This document shows positions 16,977 to 27,317 of a DNA stretch of 64,000 nucleotides, piece after piece. The translations under genes were made by a program, and so were the position numbers. Numbering within the stretch: position 1 is the first letter of the stretch; each line of letters starts with the position of its first letter. Source of the DNA: Xaviernesmea rhizosphaerae. GTDB taxonomy: Bacteria; Pseudomonadota; Alphaproteobacteria; Rhizobiales; Rhizobiaceae. The notes under the pieces were generated by a model, which saw nothing but the letters and a program-made list of their open reading frames with translations, had not been told where the DNA came from and made no database searches. The stretch spans positions 1 to 64,000 of the forward strand of contig NZ_MKIO01000037.1 in assembly GCF_001938945.1 (NCBI RefSeq), given 5' to 3'.

Positions 16977-17294
16977 ACCCTGCTTCGATGCCCGACGCTA
17001 CTTTAGCGATTCAATCGTCGCAAAATCCATCGAAATTGGCGGCCCTACCCGAACAGGTGATGCGTGGCCCGGTTGGCCATGTCGATATGCTGCGCGGGTG
17101 CTGGCGGGGGATGCCTTGATGATGAGGACTGTCTGAGCGTCGGCGCCGCAGTGACATCAACGCAGGGGGCATTCCTCTCGGATTTTCGGGCGGGCGCGTG
17201 GGCATGCTGATCTCAAACGTCTCCTGTGAGGGGATTTCGCGCGACTTGGCCGGACGGCTGCCCTTTGCCGCGGAGCGTAACCGGAGACGATGGC
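16977..17294. other. Divergent promoter region, no gene seen
   Basis: A 318-base spacer between the oppositely oriented luxR-type and lysE-type genes. Short GC-rich open stretches here lack ribosome binding sites. No repeat, terminator or recognisable operator stands out. Confidence 0.4.
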
Positions 17295-17903
17295 ATGGAG
17301 CCGTTCATGTCGGCCTGGGTTCTGGGTCTTTCGATCGCGTTACCCCTGGGGCCCGTCAGTCTGCAATGCGTGGAGCAAAGCCTGGCGCAGGGCGCACGCT
17401 CCGGGCTGGCAAGCGGCGCGGGTGCAGCAACGAGCCATTGCCTCCATGCCGCCGTCGCAGTGCTCGGAGCCAAGGCGATCGCTCTTCCTCTTGCAGCCAT
17501 AAACGGCAGAGTGAATTTGGTTCTCGGGCTGGTTCTGACGCTTTTGGGCCTGCGCAGCCTGCTTCTTGCGCGCGTGGCTGCCGAACCCCGAGCCACGATC
17601 GGCAGCCGGGGGATCGCCTATTTGAAAGGCGCCGGTCTTGCCCTGAGCAATCCTGCTACGCCGCTAACCTATTTGACCTTTGCCGCCGCCACCGCGACCG
17701 CAACGGCGCGGACAACCGACATGGGCCTGCAACAGACAGCCTTTGTCTGCGGGGCAGGGCTTGGCGCTCTGTCATGCTACGCGACATTGATCGCACTGAC
17801 GGCGCTCGTCGGCCGGCATCTGCCGCACTCTCTGTTCTCCCGGCTTCATCTCGTTTCCGGCCCCATCCTCATTGTGATGGGGCTGATGATGGCGGTGCGG
17901 TGA
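17295..17903 (+). CDS. LysE-family amino-acid exporter
   Basis: 202 residues from the ATG at 17295 behind GGAGA (17283-17287); an in-frame ATG at 17226 would add a non-membrane leader and has no ribosome binding site. It has about six hydrophobic helices. The opening 'AWVLGLSIALPLGPVSLQCVEQSLAQGARSGLASGAGA' (in two halves) matches the LysE/RhtB signature of a Pro-Gly-Pro-x-x loop after helix 1. 'KGAGLALSNPATPLTYLTFAA' is the second conserved half with the Asn-Pro. The protein exports amino acids or related metabolites across the inner membrane. It stands alone, divergent from the LuxR-type regulator. Confidence 0.9.
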   Translation: MEPFMSAWVLGLSIALPLGPVSLQCVEQSLAQGARSGLASGAGAATSHCLHAAVAVLGAKAIALPLAAINGRVNLVLGLVLTLLGLRSLLLARVAAEPRATIGSRGIAYLKGAGLALSNPATPLTYLTFAAATATATARTTDMGLQQTAFVCGAGLGALSCYATLIALTALVGRHLPHSLFSRLHLVSGPILIVMGLMMAVR

Positions 17904-18072
17904 TGCGGATATCGCCCCGGATGGACCCGATCAATCCTCAAACCAGCAATGCGGACCCGACAAACGGGACGCAACCACCCCTCTTGCGCCCTTGTCCCGA
18001 TCCGTCGCGCGGCTGTCTCCGGCCCGCTTGCGGTCGCTGACGGTGCACACCCTACCAAGAAGGAGCCAAACC

Positions 18073-21000
18073 ATGGCCGGAACCAATGATCTGACGGGCA
18101 CTGTGACTCTGGTGACAGGCGCGCTCGGCGGCAGGGTTGGCAATGGGCGCAGCGACGACCCCGTCTTCTCGCCGGATGGCAAGAAGCTCGTCTTCGATTC
18201 CAGCGCCAACAATCTCGTGGCGGGCGATGCCGGCGGCCTGGACGTGTTCCTCAAGGATCTGACGACGGGCACGATCACGCGCCTCTCGGTCGGTGTCGGC
18301 GGCACGCAGGCCGACGACAGCAGCTATCTGCCGGTGTTTTCGCCCGACGGCACCAAGGTCGCCTTCGTCTCGGTTGCCGGCAATCTCGTCCTCAATGACG
18401 GCAATGGGCTTTCTGATCTGTTTGTGGCCGATCTCGCGACCGGCGCGATCACCCGCGTCAGCCCGAATGCCGATCAGGGCGTCGCCAACAGCCGGCCATC
18501 GTTTTTCCCTGACGGCAACAAGCTGCTGTTTGAAACCGGCGATCCGCTGGTTGCCGGCGACACCAACCACGCCCGCGACATCTACGCCGTCGATCTGACG
18601 ACCGGCGTGCTGACACGCCTTTCGACCGACGCCCATGGAAACCAGATCGATCAGGCCTCCACGGCGCCGGCGCTGTCCGGTGATGGGACGAAGCTGTTGT
18701 TCAGGACGAGCGCCGGTCTGGTCCCCGAAGACAGCAATAGCGGCTTCGACTTTTATGTGAAGGATCTGACCAGCGGCGCGCTCACGCTCGTCGGGCGCGC
18801 TGCAGACGGCACGGTCGCCAACTCTGCCAGCCTCGCCGCATCGATCTCGGCCGACGGCACCAAGATTGCCTTCTGGTCGCAGGCGACCAATCTGGTGGCG
18901 AACGACACCAACGGCCTCACCGATCTCTTCGTGAAGGATCTCGTGACCGGCGCGGTCACGCTGGTGACGCAGACGGCGGGCGGCGTTCAGGCCAACCGGT
19001 TCTCCAATCAGGACCTGACGACGGCCTTCTCGCCGGACGGCAACTTCCTGCTGTTCACATCGCTCGCCGGCAATCTCGTTCCCGGAGACAACAACAACAA
19101 TTTCGACCTCTTCGTAAAGGATCTGCGCGACGGCACGATCACGCGCGTCTCGACCGCCGCCGATGGCACCCAGGCGAATTTCGGCGGGATGGAAGGGCGC
19201 TGGTCGCCGGATGGCCGATCGATCGTCTTCTATTCCGGCGCAACCAATCTCGTGTCGGGACCGGATGGCAATAACGGCCAGCTTTTCGTCAAGGACGTCT
19301 CGTCCCTCTATCCGGCGCCGGTCAACCACGCGCCGGTCGCCAATGCCGACAGCTTCACGGTCGTCAGTGGCACACCGCTGCAGATGGGCGGTGCCGGCGT
19401 GCTGGCGAACGATGTCGATATCGATGGCGATCCGCTGCATGCCGTGCTGCTCAGCGGCCCCGCCCATGGCGCGCTGAACCTCGATGCGAGCGGCGCTTTC
19501 ACCTATACGGCCGAGACCGGCTTTCACGGCGCCGACAGTTTTACCTACAAGGCCAATGACGGCACCGCTGACAGCGCCTCCGCGACCGTCACGTTGCTGG
19601 TCGATCAGGCGCCGGTCTCGACCGGCGAGACCTACACGATGCGGCAGGACAAGGTCCTGACGGTCGCAGCATCGGCCGGCGTTCTGGCCAACGATACCGA
19701 TGCCGATGGCGATCCGCTGACCGCCAGCCTGATCACCGGCCCGCAGCACGGCACCCTGTCGCTCGCGGCCAATGGCGGCTTCACCTATACGCCAACGGCC
19801 GGCTATCACGGCGCCGACAGCTTCACCTATCGGGCCAATGACGGCACCACCAACGGCAATGTCGCGACGGTGAACCTGCAGGTCTATTCGGATGCGGGCA
19901 AGGTGGTGCGCGTCTCGACCACATCGAGTGGCGGACAGATCACGGAAGCGATGGGGTCTCCGGTCTTCAGCGCAGATGAGGCGAGCGTCATCTTCGTTGC
20001 GCGCGACGATATCATAGGCGGGAACACGCGCGAGCGAGTCATCGTTCGCAAGAATCTTGCCACGGGTGCGGTCACGCCGCTCGTGTCTGGTTCAGATCTC
20101 GGGGGTGGCGGCGTCATTACCGGCTACAGTGCGGCGGTGTCGAGCGGAGACAATCTTATCGCCTTTGAAGCAGGGCTCCCGGATGGGACTGGCGCGCATC
20201 TCTATGTAAAAAATCTATCCACGAACGTTATTACAAAAATTTCCGATGATAGATCTTCGTCCAGCTCAATCTCCTTTTCACCCGACGGTACAAAGATAGC
20301 CTACTCAAACATAGTTATCTCAGACGCCGAAGTAATGGTTAAAAATCTGATTACCGGCAGCACGGATATCGTGTCTCGAAACATGAGGGGCACCGCCCAG
20401 AATAGTTCGGCTTTGGCCACTCCGGATGCAACGCCGCGGTTTTCGCCGGACGGCCGCTCAATCGCGTTTTATTCCTTTGACCCCCATATGGTCCCCGATG
20501 ACACGAACGGTGGCGCAGACCTCTTCATCAAGAATTTGGCGACCGGCTTGCTGACACGGGTGACGACGAATAGCGACGGGACAGAGCTCTCGCTCGGGGG
20601 TTACCAAGTGCAGATGATCAACGGTCATCCCAACGTGGCCGGAAGTTCACACGGCAGCTACGCTTTCTCCCATGATGGACGGTACATTGCATTTCTTTCA
20701 TCGTTTCCGTCACTCGACCCGGATCCGAAGAGCGGTCTCCAACAGGTATATCTGAAAAACCTGGCAACGGGCGAGTTACGGGTTTTATCGACGTCAGCGG
20801 ATGGAACGCTGGCGGACGCGGACAGCGATTACGTGACGTTTTCGCCGGACGACCAGTATATCGCCTTCTCTTCTGAGGCCACCAATCTCGTCCCCGGCGG
20901 ACGGCCCGACGCAGGTGCATCCCTGGACAAGGATTTCATCTATCTCAAGAACATCCAGTCCGGTGCTATTATGCAGATGATCGGTAGCGCCGACGGACAA

Positions 21001-23634
21001 CCCGCGAATGTGGGCATCTCCTTCAATGACGCATTCGAATTTTCGAGCGACGGGTCGAAGCTTCTGTTCAGGTCGGCTGCCAACAATCTCGTACAAAACG
21101 ACACCAACAACGCATCCGACATCTTCCTCAAGTCGATCCACTATCCCCCGACAGCCAACGAAGACAGATATTCACCGCCGTTAGGAAAGCCCCTGATCGT
21201 CTCCGCGCGGGAAGGTGTGCTGAAGAATGACGTGAGCCCGACCGGTGATCCGCTGACCGCGACGCTGGTGGCGGGCCCGGCGAAGGGCACGCTGGACCTC
21301 CACGCCGATGGCTCCTTCACCTACACGCCGCCGCCGGCATCCGGCGGGACGTTCTTTACCGGCACCGACACCTTCACCTATAAGGTCAATGACGGTACGG
21401 TCGACAGCAATATCGCGACGGTCAAGCTCCTGAACTACGCGGCCGGCTACTTTTCCGGCCTGTCCGTGGGTGGCGGAGGTGGCAGATCCACCGGCGACCC
21501 GCATCTTCTGACATTTGACGGACGGCCTTACGATTTCCAGGCGGCGGGTGAATTCACGCTCGTCAAGGGGCCTGACTTCGAGATCCAGGTGCGCCAGTCA
21601 GCCCTGGGGAGCGGCAACGCTTCCGTCAATACGGCGGTTGCCATGTCTGTCGATGGCGTCGCCGTGTCGCTCTATGCCGGCAGTGCCCATCCGCTCCTGA
21701 TCGGCGGTGTCGCGACCGACCTCGGCGATGGCGATTCGCTTCAGGTCGGCAATGGCAGCATTGCCCGCAGTGGCTCGGCCTATGTGGTGACGAATGGCAA
21801 TGGCGACGGCTTTTACGCAGCGCTGGGCTCGAATGTCATCGAGGTTCAGCCGATGCTTGGCAGCTCCGGCCGCGCCATTTCCGGACTGCTCGGTAATGCC
21901 GACGGCAGCGCGAGCAATGATTTCCGTATGCGCGATGGCACCGATCTCGGCGAGACCGTTTCGAGCGCAACGCTCTATTCGACCTTCGCCGACAGCTGGC
22001 GGATCACCGATGCGACGAGCCTCTTCACCTATGGCGCGGGCGAGAGCACGGCGAGTTTCACGGACCGCTCCTTCCCGCATGCAATCGTCACGCTCGCCGA
22101 TCTCGATCCCACGGTGCGTGCGGCTGCCGAGCAAACCGCCAGGAATGCCGGGCTGACGCCGGGCACGCTCACCTTCGACAATGCCGTGCTTGATGTCGCG
22201 CTGACAGGGAATGCGGAATTCGCGACCTCGGCCGCCGCGCTTCCCGTGCTGAAGCCCGATGCGCCACGTGTGGCGCTGGCCGCCGACACGGGCACATCGA
22301 GCGCCGATGGCCTCACGAAAAATGCCGCGCTCGCGATAACGCCCAGCGCCTCCGCCGACCGCCTGTCTGTGACCGTCGATGGTCACGCCGTCGCGACTTA
22401 CGATCCCTCAGGCCTCTCGCAGGGAACGCACACCGTCAGCGTCACCGAGACGAATGCACTTGGCTATAGTTCGGACCCGACGACGGTGACCTTCACGCTC
22501 GATAGCCAGGCGCCGGACCTCCATGTCACCACAGGCGGCGGGCGCTCCGTCTCGTCGGATATCCTCGTCTCCGGCACGATCGGGGCAGCCGACATCGGCC
22601 GTCAGATTTCAATCTTCGACGAAACGCAGACACTGCTCGGAACGACGGTGGCGACTGCTGATGGCCACTGGAGCCTGACCGTCCAGGTGCCGCAGATGGG
22701 AGACCATCAACTGACAGCGACGGCCATGGACGTGGCCGGCAACACGGCCCAGGTCTCCTTCGCCATCACCCGCGCCAACGATCCCGGCAGCGGTCTCGGC
22801 GATGTCCACATGAGAACGTTCCAGGGTCTCTCCTATGATTTCCAGGCCGTCGGCCGCTTCACCATGGTGCGTTCCGTCGCGGCGTCAGATCCCTTCGACA
22901 TCCAGATCGAGACGAAGAGCTGGGGTGATCTGGCCAGCGTCACCGACAAGATCGCCGCGCAGATCGGGGGAAATGCGGTTCGCTTCGAGCTTGACGGCTC
23001 GATCTGGATCAACGGCGCGGTTGATCGCAGCCTGTCATCGGACGGGCAGGTGCTTGGTCTGGACGGCGGTGCGATCACACGTCTTTCGGCAGAAAGCTAC
23101 CGGGTCGATTGGAGCAGCGGCCAAAGCCTGAGCGTCACCAACCAGGGTGCCTGGTTCGATGAGGTGGCCTCGCTCGGTCCTTCGGACGGCCCCGGCTCCG
23201 TCGAGGGCCTGTTGGGTTCCAACACCAGCCGCGCCACCGATATCGCGCTTGCCGACGGCACCGTGCTCGAGCATCCCTCGGAGGCTGACCTTCTCGGACG
23301 CTATGCCGAAAGCTGGTCGCTTTCCGATGGCGGCTCCCTGCTCGAAGAGGGCGGTACCTTGCCGATCGCTTTTTCCAATCGTGGCCACGCCGATGCGCCC
23401 TTCAACGGCAAGTCGTCGATCGATCTGGCCAATTTCGTCGCCGAACGCACGACGCTCGCCTTTGAGGCAGACCGCTCCGGCGCCTTCGGCACGCTGACGG
23501 TCGCCAGCGGGCAGCAGCAGACGGCACTGATCCTGATGGGACAGTATGCGGCGACGAATTTCCACGCGGGCGACGACGGTCATGGCGGCGTGACCATCGA
23601 CTATCAGACGCCACGACCGACGCTGCTTGGTTGA
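18073..23634 (+). CDS. Giant type I-secreted protein with beta-propellers and VWD domains
   Basis: 1853 residues from the ATG at 18073 with AAGGAG nine bases upstream; an in-frame ATG at 17992 has no such site. Layout: seven TolB/PD40-like motifs (FSPDGxKxxF type) at about 20-410, probably one seven-bladed propeller; two cadherin/VCBS-like repeats at about 417-510 and 511-602 ('GVLANDVDIDGDPL', 'GADSFTYKANDGTAD'); seven more propeller motifs at about 606-1020; a third cadherin-like repeat to about 1125; a von Willebrand D domain from about 1139 (GDPHLLTFDGRPYDFQA); two Ig-like modules to about 1567; a second VWD-like domain from about 1572 (GDVHMRTFQGLSYDFQ). The tail 'LMGQYAATNF..DGHGGV' is a known ending of type I-secreted adhesins. 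No signal peptide and no RTX nonapeptides. The exporter genes follow at once. Probably a surface or released adhesin. Confidence 0.88.
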   Translation: MAGTNDLTGTVTLVTGALGGRVGNGRSDDPVFSPDGKKLVFDSSANNLVAGDAGGLDVFLKDLTTGTITRLSVGVGGTQADDSSYLPVFSPDGTKVAFVSVAGNLVLNDGNGLSDLFVADLATGAITRVSPNADQGVANSRPSFFPDGNKLLFETGDPLVAGDTNHARDIYAVDLTTGVLTRLSTDAHGNQIDQASTAPALSGDGTKLLFRTSAGLVPEDSNSGFDFYVKDLTSGALTLVGRAADGTVANSASLAASISADGTKIAFWSQATNLVANDTNGLTDLFVKDLVTGAVTLVTQTAGGVQANRFSNQDLTTAFSPDGNFLLFTSLAGNLVPGDNNNNFDLFVKDLRDGTITRVSTAADGTQANFGGMEGRWSPDGRSIVFYSGATNLVSGPDGNNGQLFVKDVSSLYPAPVNHAPVANADSFTVVSGTPLQMGGAGVLANDVDIDGDPLHAVLLSGPAHGALNLDASGAFTYTAETGFHGADSFTYKANDGTADSASATVTLLVDQAPVSTGETYTMRQDKVLTVAASAGVLANDTDADGDPLTASLITGPQHGTLSLAANGGFTYTPTAGYHGADSFTYRANDGTTNGNVATVNLQVYSDAGKVVRVSTTSSGGQITEAMGSPVFSADEASVIFVARDDIIGGNTRERVIVRKNLATGAVTPLVSGSDLGGGGVITGYSAAVSSGDNLIAFEAGLPDGTGAHLYVKNLSTNVITKISDDRSSSSSISFSPDGTKIAYSNIVISDAEVMVKNLITGSTDIVSRNMRGTAQNSSALATPDATPRFSPDGRSIAFYSFDPHMVPDDTNGGADLFIKNLATGLLTRVTTNSDGTELSLGGYQVQMINGHPNVAGSSHGSYAFSHDGRYIAFLSSFPSLDPDPKSGLQQVYLKNLATGELRVLSTSADGTLADADSDYVTFSPDDQYIAFSSEATNLVPGGRPDAGASLDKDFIYLKNIQSGAIMQMIGSADGQPANVGISFNDAFEFSSDGSKLLFRSAANNLVQNDTNNASDIFLKSIHYPPTANEDRYSPPLGKPLIVSAREGVLKNDVSPTGDPLTATLVAGPAKGTLDLHADGSFTYTPPPASGGTFFTGTDTFTYKVNDGTVDSNIATVKLLNYAAGYFSGLSVGGGGGRSTGDPHLLTFDGRPYDFQAAGEFTLVKGPDFEIQVRQSALGSGNASVNTAVAMSVDGVAVSLYAGSAHPLLIGGVATDLGDGDSLQVGNGSIARSGSAYVVTNGNGDGFYAALGSNVIEVQPMLGSSGRAISGLLGNADGSASNDFRMRDGTDLGETVSSATLYSTFADSWRITDATSLFTYGAGESTASFTDRSFPHAIVTLADLDPTVRAAAEQTARNAGLTPGTLTFDNAVLDVALTGNAEFATSAAALPVLKPDAPRVALAADTGTSSADGLTKNAALAITPSASADRLSVTVDGHAVATYDPSGLSQGTHTVSVTETNALGYSSDPTTVTFTLDSQAPDLHVTTGGGRSVSSDILVSGTIGAADIGRQISIFDETQTLLGTTVATADGHWSLTVQVPQMGDHQLTATAMDVAGNTAQVSFAITRANDPGSGLGDVHMRTFQGLSYDFQAVGRFTMVRSVAASDPFDIQIETKSWGDLASVTDKIAAQIGGNAVRFELDGSIWINGAVDRSLSSDGQVLGLDGGAITRLSAESYRVDWSSGQSLSVTNQGAWFDEVASLGPSDGPGSVEGLLGSNTSRATDIALADGTVLEHPSEADLLGRYAESWSLSDGGSLLEEGGTLPIAFSNRGHADAPFNGKSSIDLANFVAERTTLAFEADRSGAFGTLTVASGQQQTALILMGQYAATNFHAGDDGHGGVTIDYQTPRPTLLG

Positions 23635-23655
23635 GACAGGGAGACACGCGCGCTC

Positions 23656-25869
23656 ATGCTGTCCGAAAACGATCATGTCCCGGTCGAGGAGGCATCCGCG
23701 AACCCGGCGCAACGGGACGCGCCTCCGCCTGGCAAGCGGGACTTTCTGGCGCTCGTCTGGTGCCTGAACCTGCTCGGTCTGCCGGCCGATGCCGACCAGA
23801 TGCTGCACGCCCACGGCGTTTCCGGTGCCGCCCGCGACGCTGATCTGCTGCGTGCGGCGCGGCGTTTTCCGGTCAAGGCAAAGGCGATAAGCTCGCGCTA
23901 CGAGCGGCTGGCCGCCACGCCCATGCCGGCGCTGGCCGAGCTGACGGACGGCGGCTGGATCGTCATCGGCAAGGCTGACGCCGAGAAGGTGCTGGCGCTC
24001 GACCCGGCGAACGGCTCGCCCGAACTGATCGGGCGCCACGACTTCACGACACGGTGGAGCGGCAGGCTCATACTCGTGGCGCGGCGGGCGACGCGTCTGT
24101 CGCTCGACCGGCGCTTCGGCATCGGCTGGTTCGTCGCCGCCATGACCAAATACCGCCGGCCGCTGGTCGAAGTTCTCGTCGCCTCGCTGTTCATCCAGGT
24201 TTTCGGGCTGATCGCGCCGCTCTTCTTTCAGGTCGTCGTCGACAAGGTGCTGGTGCATCGCGGCCTCTCTACCCTCGACGTCCTGGCGGTGGGGCTCATC
24301 CTTGTGTCCCTCTTCGAAGTCCTGCTGACCGGCATTCGCAGCTGGCTTTTTGCCCATACGGCCAACCGTATCGACGTGGAACTTGGCGCGCGGCTCTTCC
24401 AGCACCTCGTGGCCTTGCCGATGGCCTATTTCAGCACGCGCCGCGTCGGTGACACCGTGGCGCGGCTGCGCGAGCTGGAGCAGATCCGCCAGTTCCTGAC
24501 CTCATCGGCACTGACGCTGATCATCGACCTCTTCTTCGCGACGATCTTCATCGGCGTCCTCTACCTCTATTCGCCCTCGCTGACGGCGATCGTCGCAGCC
24601 TCCATTCCGCTCTACGTGCTGGTGTCCCTGGTCGCGAGCCCAATGCTCAAGCAGCGCATCGACGAGAAATTCCGGCGTGGCGCGGAGAACCAGTCCTTTC
24701 TGGTCGAAAGCATTGCCGGCATCGAAACGGTCAAGGCCATGGCGCTGGAGCCCGCCTTGCAGCGACGCTGGGAGGAAGGGCTTGCAGGCTATGTGACCGC
24801 CGCCTTCGGCGTCATCGGCGTCTCGACGTTTGCCCAGCAAGCGGTGCAGGCGATCTCCCGCATCGTCACCGTCGGTATCCTGTTTTTCGGTGCGCGTTCG
24901 GTCATCACCGGAGAGCTGACGATCGGCGAGCTTGTGGCCTTCAACATGATCGCCGGGCAAGTGGCCCAGCCCGTCCTCAGGCTTGCCCAGCTCTGGCAGG
25001 ATTTCCAGCAGACCCGTGTCTCCATCGATCGCCTCGGCGATATTCTCAACACGCCCACGGAACCTGTGGCACAGCCAACATCGAGCCTGCCGCCGATCCG
25101 CGGCGCGATCCGCTTCGAGGCCGTTTCCTTCCGCTACCGGCTTGACGCCTCCGCCATTCTCTCGGATGTCTCGATCGACATCGCCGCTGGTGAGATCATC
25201 GGAATCGTCGGCACTTCCGGCTCGGGCAAATCGACCATCATCAAGCTCGTCCAGCGTCTTTTCGTACCCGAACGCGGCCGCGTGCTGATCGACGGCACGG
25301 ATCTTGCGCTGGCCGACCCGGCCTGGCTGCGCCGGCAGATGGGTGTCGTTCTCCAGGAAAACGTGCTTTTCAATCGGGCAGTGCGCGAAAATATCGCCAT
25401 TGCCGATCCCGCCATGGGCATGGATCAGGTCATCGCCGCTGCCCGGCTCGCCGGCGCCCATGACTTCATCCTTTCGCTGCCGGAGGGCTATGAGACGATG
25501 ATCGGCGAACGCGGCGCGAGCCTGTCCGGCGGCCAGCGCCAACGCATCGCGATTGCCCGCGCCCTCGCCCTCAATCCCCGTATCCTCATTCTGGATGAAG
25601 CGACTTCGGCACTCGATTACGAAAGCGAGGCGGCGATCCAGGCCAATATGGCAGCCATCACGCGCGAGCGAACCGTGCTGATCGTCGCCCATCGGCTGTC
25701 CACCGTGCGCGCGGCCCACCGGATCGTGGTCATGGATGAAGGACGCATCGCCGAAAGCGGCACCCACGACCAGTTGATGCGGCTCAACCGTCGCTATGCA
25801 AGGCTCTGGCGCATCCAGTCCGAGGGGCCGGCGGCCGCAGCGCTTCGGCCCGTGGAGGCCAGACCATGA
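23656..25869 (+). CDS. Type I secretion ABC transporter (HlyB/RtxB-type)
   Basis: A 737-residue fused permease-ATPase. Residues about 25-150 form a C39-like domain; its start 'LALVWCLNLLGLPADADQ' lacks the Q-x(n)-CG catalytic arrangement, so it is a non-cleaving docking domain as in HlyB. The membrane domain spans about 165-460 with motif 'PLFFQVVVDKVLVHRG'. The ATPase domain has Walker A GTSGSGKST, signature LSGGQRQRIAIA, Walker B ILILDEATSALD and the H-loop His in IVAHRLSTV. It lies 21 bases after the giant secreted protein and overlaps the adaptor gene by ATGA, so it is surely that protein's exporter. A TolC-type outer-membrane partner is not in the window. Confidence 0.94.
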   Translation: MLSENDHVPVEEASANPAQRDAPPPGKRDFLALVWCLNLLGLPADADQMLHAHGVSGAARDADLLRAARRFPVKAKAISSRYERLAATPMPALAELTDGGWIVIGKADAEKVLALDPANGSPELIGRHDFTTRWSGRLILVARRATRLSLDRRFGIGWFVAAMTKYRRPLVEVLVASLFIQVFGLIAPLFFQVVVDKVLVHRGLSTLDVLAVGLILVSLFEVLLTGIRSWLFAHTANRIDVELGARLFQHLVALPMAYFSTRRVGDTVARLRELEQIRQFLTSSALTLIIDLFFATIFIGVLYLYSPSLTAIVAASIPLYVLVSLVASPMLKQRIDEKFRRGAENQSFLVESIAGIETVKAMALEPALQRRWEEGLAGYVTAAFGVIGVSTFAQQAVQAISRIVTVGILFFGARSVITGELTIGELVAFNMIAGQVAQPVLRLAQLWQDFQQTRVSIDRLGDILNTPTEPVAQPTSSLPPIRGAIRFEAVSFRYRLDASAILSDVSIDIAAGEIIGIVGTSGSGKSTIIKLVQRLFVPERGRVLIDGTDLALADPAWLRRQMGVVLQENVLFNRAVRENIAIADPAMGMDQVIAAARLAGAHDFILSLPEGYETMIGERGASLSGGQRQRIAIARALALNPRILILDEATSALDYESEAAIQANMAAITRERTVLIVAHRLSTVRAAHRIVVMDEGRIAESGTHDQLMRLNRRYARLWRIQSEGPAAAALRPVEARP

Positions 25870-27317
25870 CAACGCTTCCGCAGCGCTCCGCGACGGCCCA
25901 GATCATTGCACTTCCCCGCCGGGAAAAGGGGCTCGCTTCGGCCGAACGCGCCTTTCTGCCGGCCGCACTGGAAATCGTGGAAACGCCAGCCTCGCCAACA
26001 CTGCGGGTCACCTCCGGCGTCATCTGCGCCATTTTCGTCGCCACCCTTGGCTGGGCCAGTATCGGCAAGGTCGATCTGATCGCGACCGCGCCGGGCAAGG
26101 TCGTGCCTGTCGGCCGCACCAAAGAGGTTCAGGCCTTCGAAGCCGGAACCGTGCGGCGCATTCTGGTGGATGACGGAACGCCGGTGAAGGCCGGCCAACC
26201 TCTCATCCTGATGGATGCCACGCTTGCCGGTGCCGACCGCGCGCGCTTTCGCGATGCGGCCATGCGCGCCGATCTCGACATTGCACGGCTTGCCGCCCTC
26301 GTCACGGCCCCGGCGCCCGGCATCGATCCCTTCGCCGGCGTCACGGCCGAGCCGGAAGCTATCGAGGCCGCGCGTGGCCGCTACAGCGCCGACAGGGCCG
26401 GCCGCGACGCGAAACTCGCCGCCGCCGACCGGGAAATTGCCGCGCGACGGTTGGATGCCGTCAGCTACGAAGCGGAGATCGCCAGAATCGACGCGCAGGC
26501 GCCGCTTGCCCATGAGCGCACGACCATCCGCAAGAAGGCGTCGGACCAGGCTTTCGGCTCGCGGATCGACTATCTCAATGCGGCCCAGTCCGAGGCCGAA
26601 CTCGTCAACCAGCGCCGGGTCATGCTCGAAAAACAGAAGGCTGCGGAAGCGGCGATGCAGGCGCAACTGGCGGATCTCGAACGCCTGCGCGCCGAAACGG
26701 AGCGTGACTGGCTGGCGGACCTGCAAAAAGCCATGCGCGAGCGATCCGAAGCCGCCAGCGAACTCGCCAAAGCCGAGCGCCGCAACCAATGGACCTCTGT
26801 CGTTTCGCCGGTCGATGGAACGGTCGCCGACCTGTCCATCCATACGGAGGGTGGCGTGGTCCAGGCGGGCGAGCAGCTTCTCAAGGTGGTGCCCTCATCA
26901 GACCATCTCACCATTGAGGCCGTGATCGAAAACCAGGATATCGGCTTTGTCCATCCGGGCGATCTCGCCGAGATCAAGGTCGATGCTTTTCCCTATACAC
27001 GATATGGACTGCTCGCGGGGCGCGTCGCCCACATCGCCCGCGACGCGGATGCCGGTCCGGACGCGGCGCGGCAGCATGCCGTCTCAAGCCCGCGCGATGC
27101 GGCCGCAACCACAGAAGCGCTCCGCCGCTCCAGCGCGCTCGTCTATACAGCGCGAATAGATATAGACGACCCGACGCTGATGATTGACGGCGTCAAAACC
27201 CGCCTCGAGCCGGGCATGGCGGTGACGGTCGAAATCAAGACCGGTCAGCGCACCGTCCTCGACTACCTCCTCTCCCCCATCAGCCGCCACGCCCATGACG
27301 CGCTGCGGGAACGATGA
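25866..27317 (+). CDS. Type I secretion membrane fusion protein (HlyD-type)
   Basis: A 483-residue adaptor linking the ABC exporter to an outer-membrane channel. The N-terminus is cytoplasmic (about 1-48), then one membrane helix at about 49-68 (GVICAIFVATLGWASIG). Next come the first lipoyl half 'APGKVVPVGRTKEVQAFEAGTV', a long coiled-coil hairpin (about 130-300) rich in Ala, Glu and Arg, and the second lipoyl half 'VVSPVDGTVADLSIHTEGGVV'. The C-terminal beta domain follows, with 'GDLAEIKVDAFPYTRYG', the HlyD signature region, and 'EPGMAVTVEIKTGQRTVLDYLLSPI'. Translation is coupled to the exporter by ATGA. Its 3' end overlaps the convergent type I restriction operon by 38 bases. Confidence 0.94.
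   Translation: MTTLPQRSATAQIIALPRREKGLASAERAFLPAALEIVETPASPTLRVTSGVICAIFVATLGWASIGKVDLIATAPGKVVPVGRTKEVQAFEAGTVRRILVDDGTPVKAGQPLILMDATLAGADRARFRDAAMRADLDIARLAALVTAPAPGIDPFAGVTAEPEAIEAARGRYSADRAGRDAKLAAADREIAARRLDAVSYEAEIARIDAQAPLAHERTTIRKKASDQAFGSRIDYLNAAQSEAELVNQRRVMLEKQKAAEAAMQAQLADLERLRAETERDWLADLQKAMRERSEAASELAKAERRNQWTSVVSPVDGTVADLSIHTEGGVVQAGEQLLKVVPSSDHLTIEAVIENQDIGFVHPGDLAEIKVDAFPYTRYGLLAGRVAHIARDADAGPDAARQHAVSSPRDAAATTEALRRSSALVYTARIDIDDPTLMIDGVKTRLEPGMAVTVEIKTGQRTVLDYLLSPISRHAHDALRER

Noticed and set aside
23656..24100. An active C39 peptidase at the start of the ABC exporter
   Set aside because: The catalytic Gln and Cys-Gly are missing, so it is the inactive docking form, and the secreted protein has no double-glycine leader.
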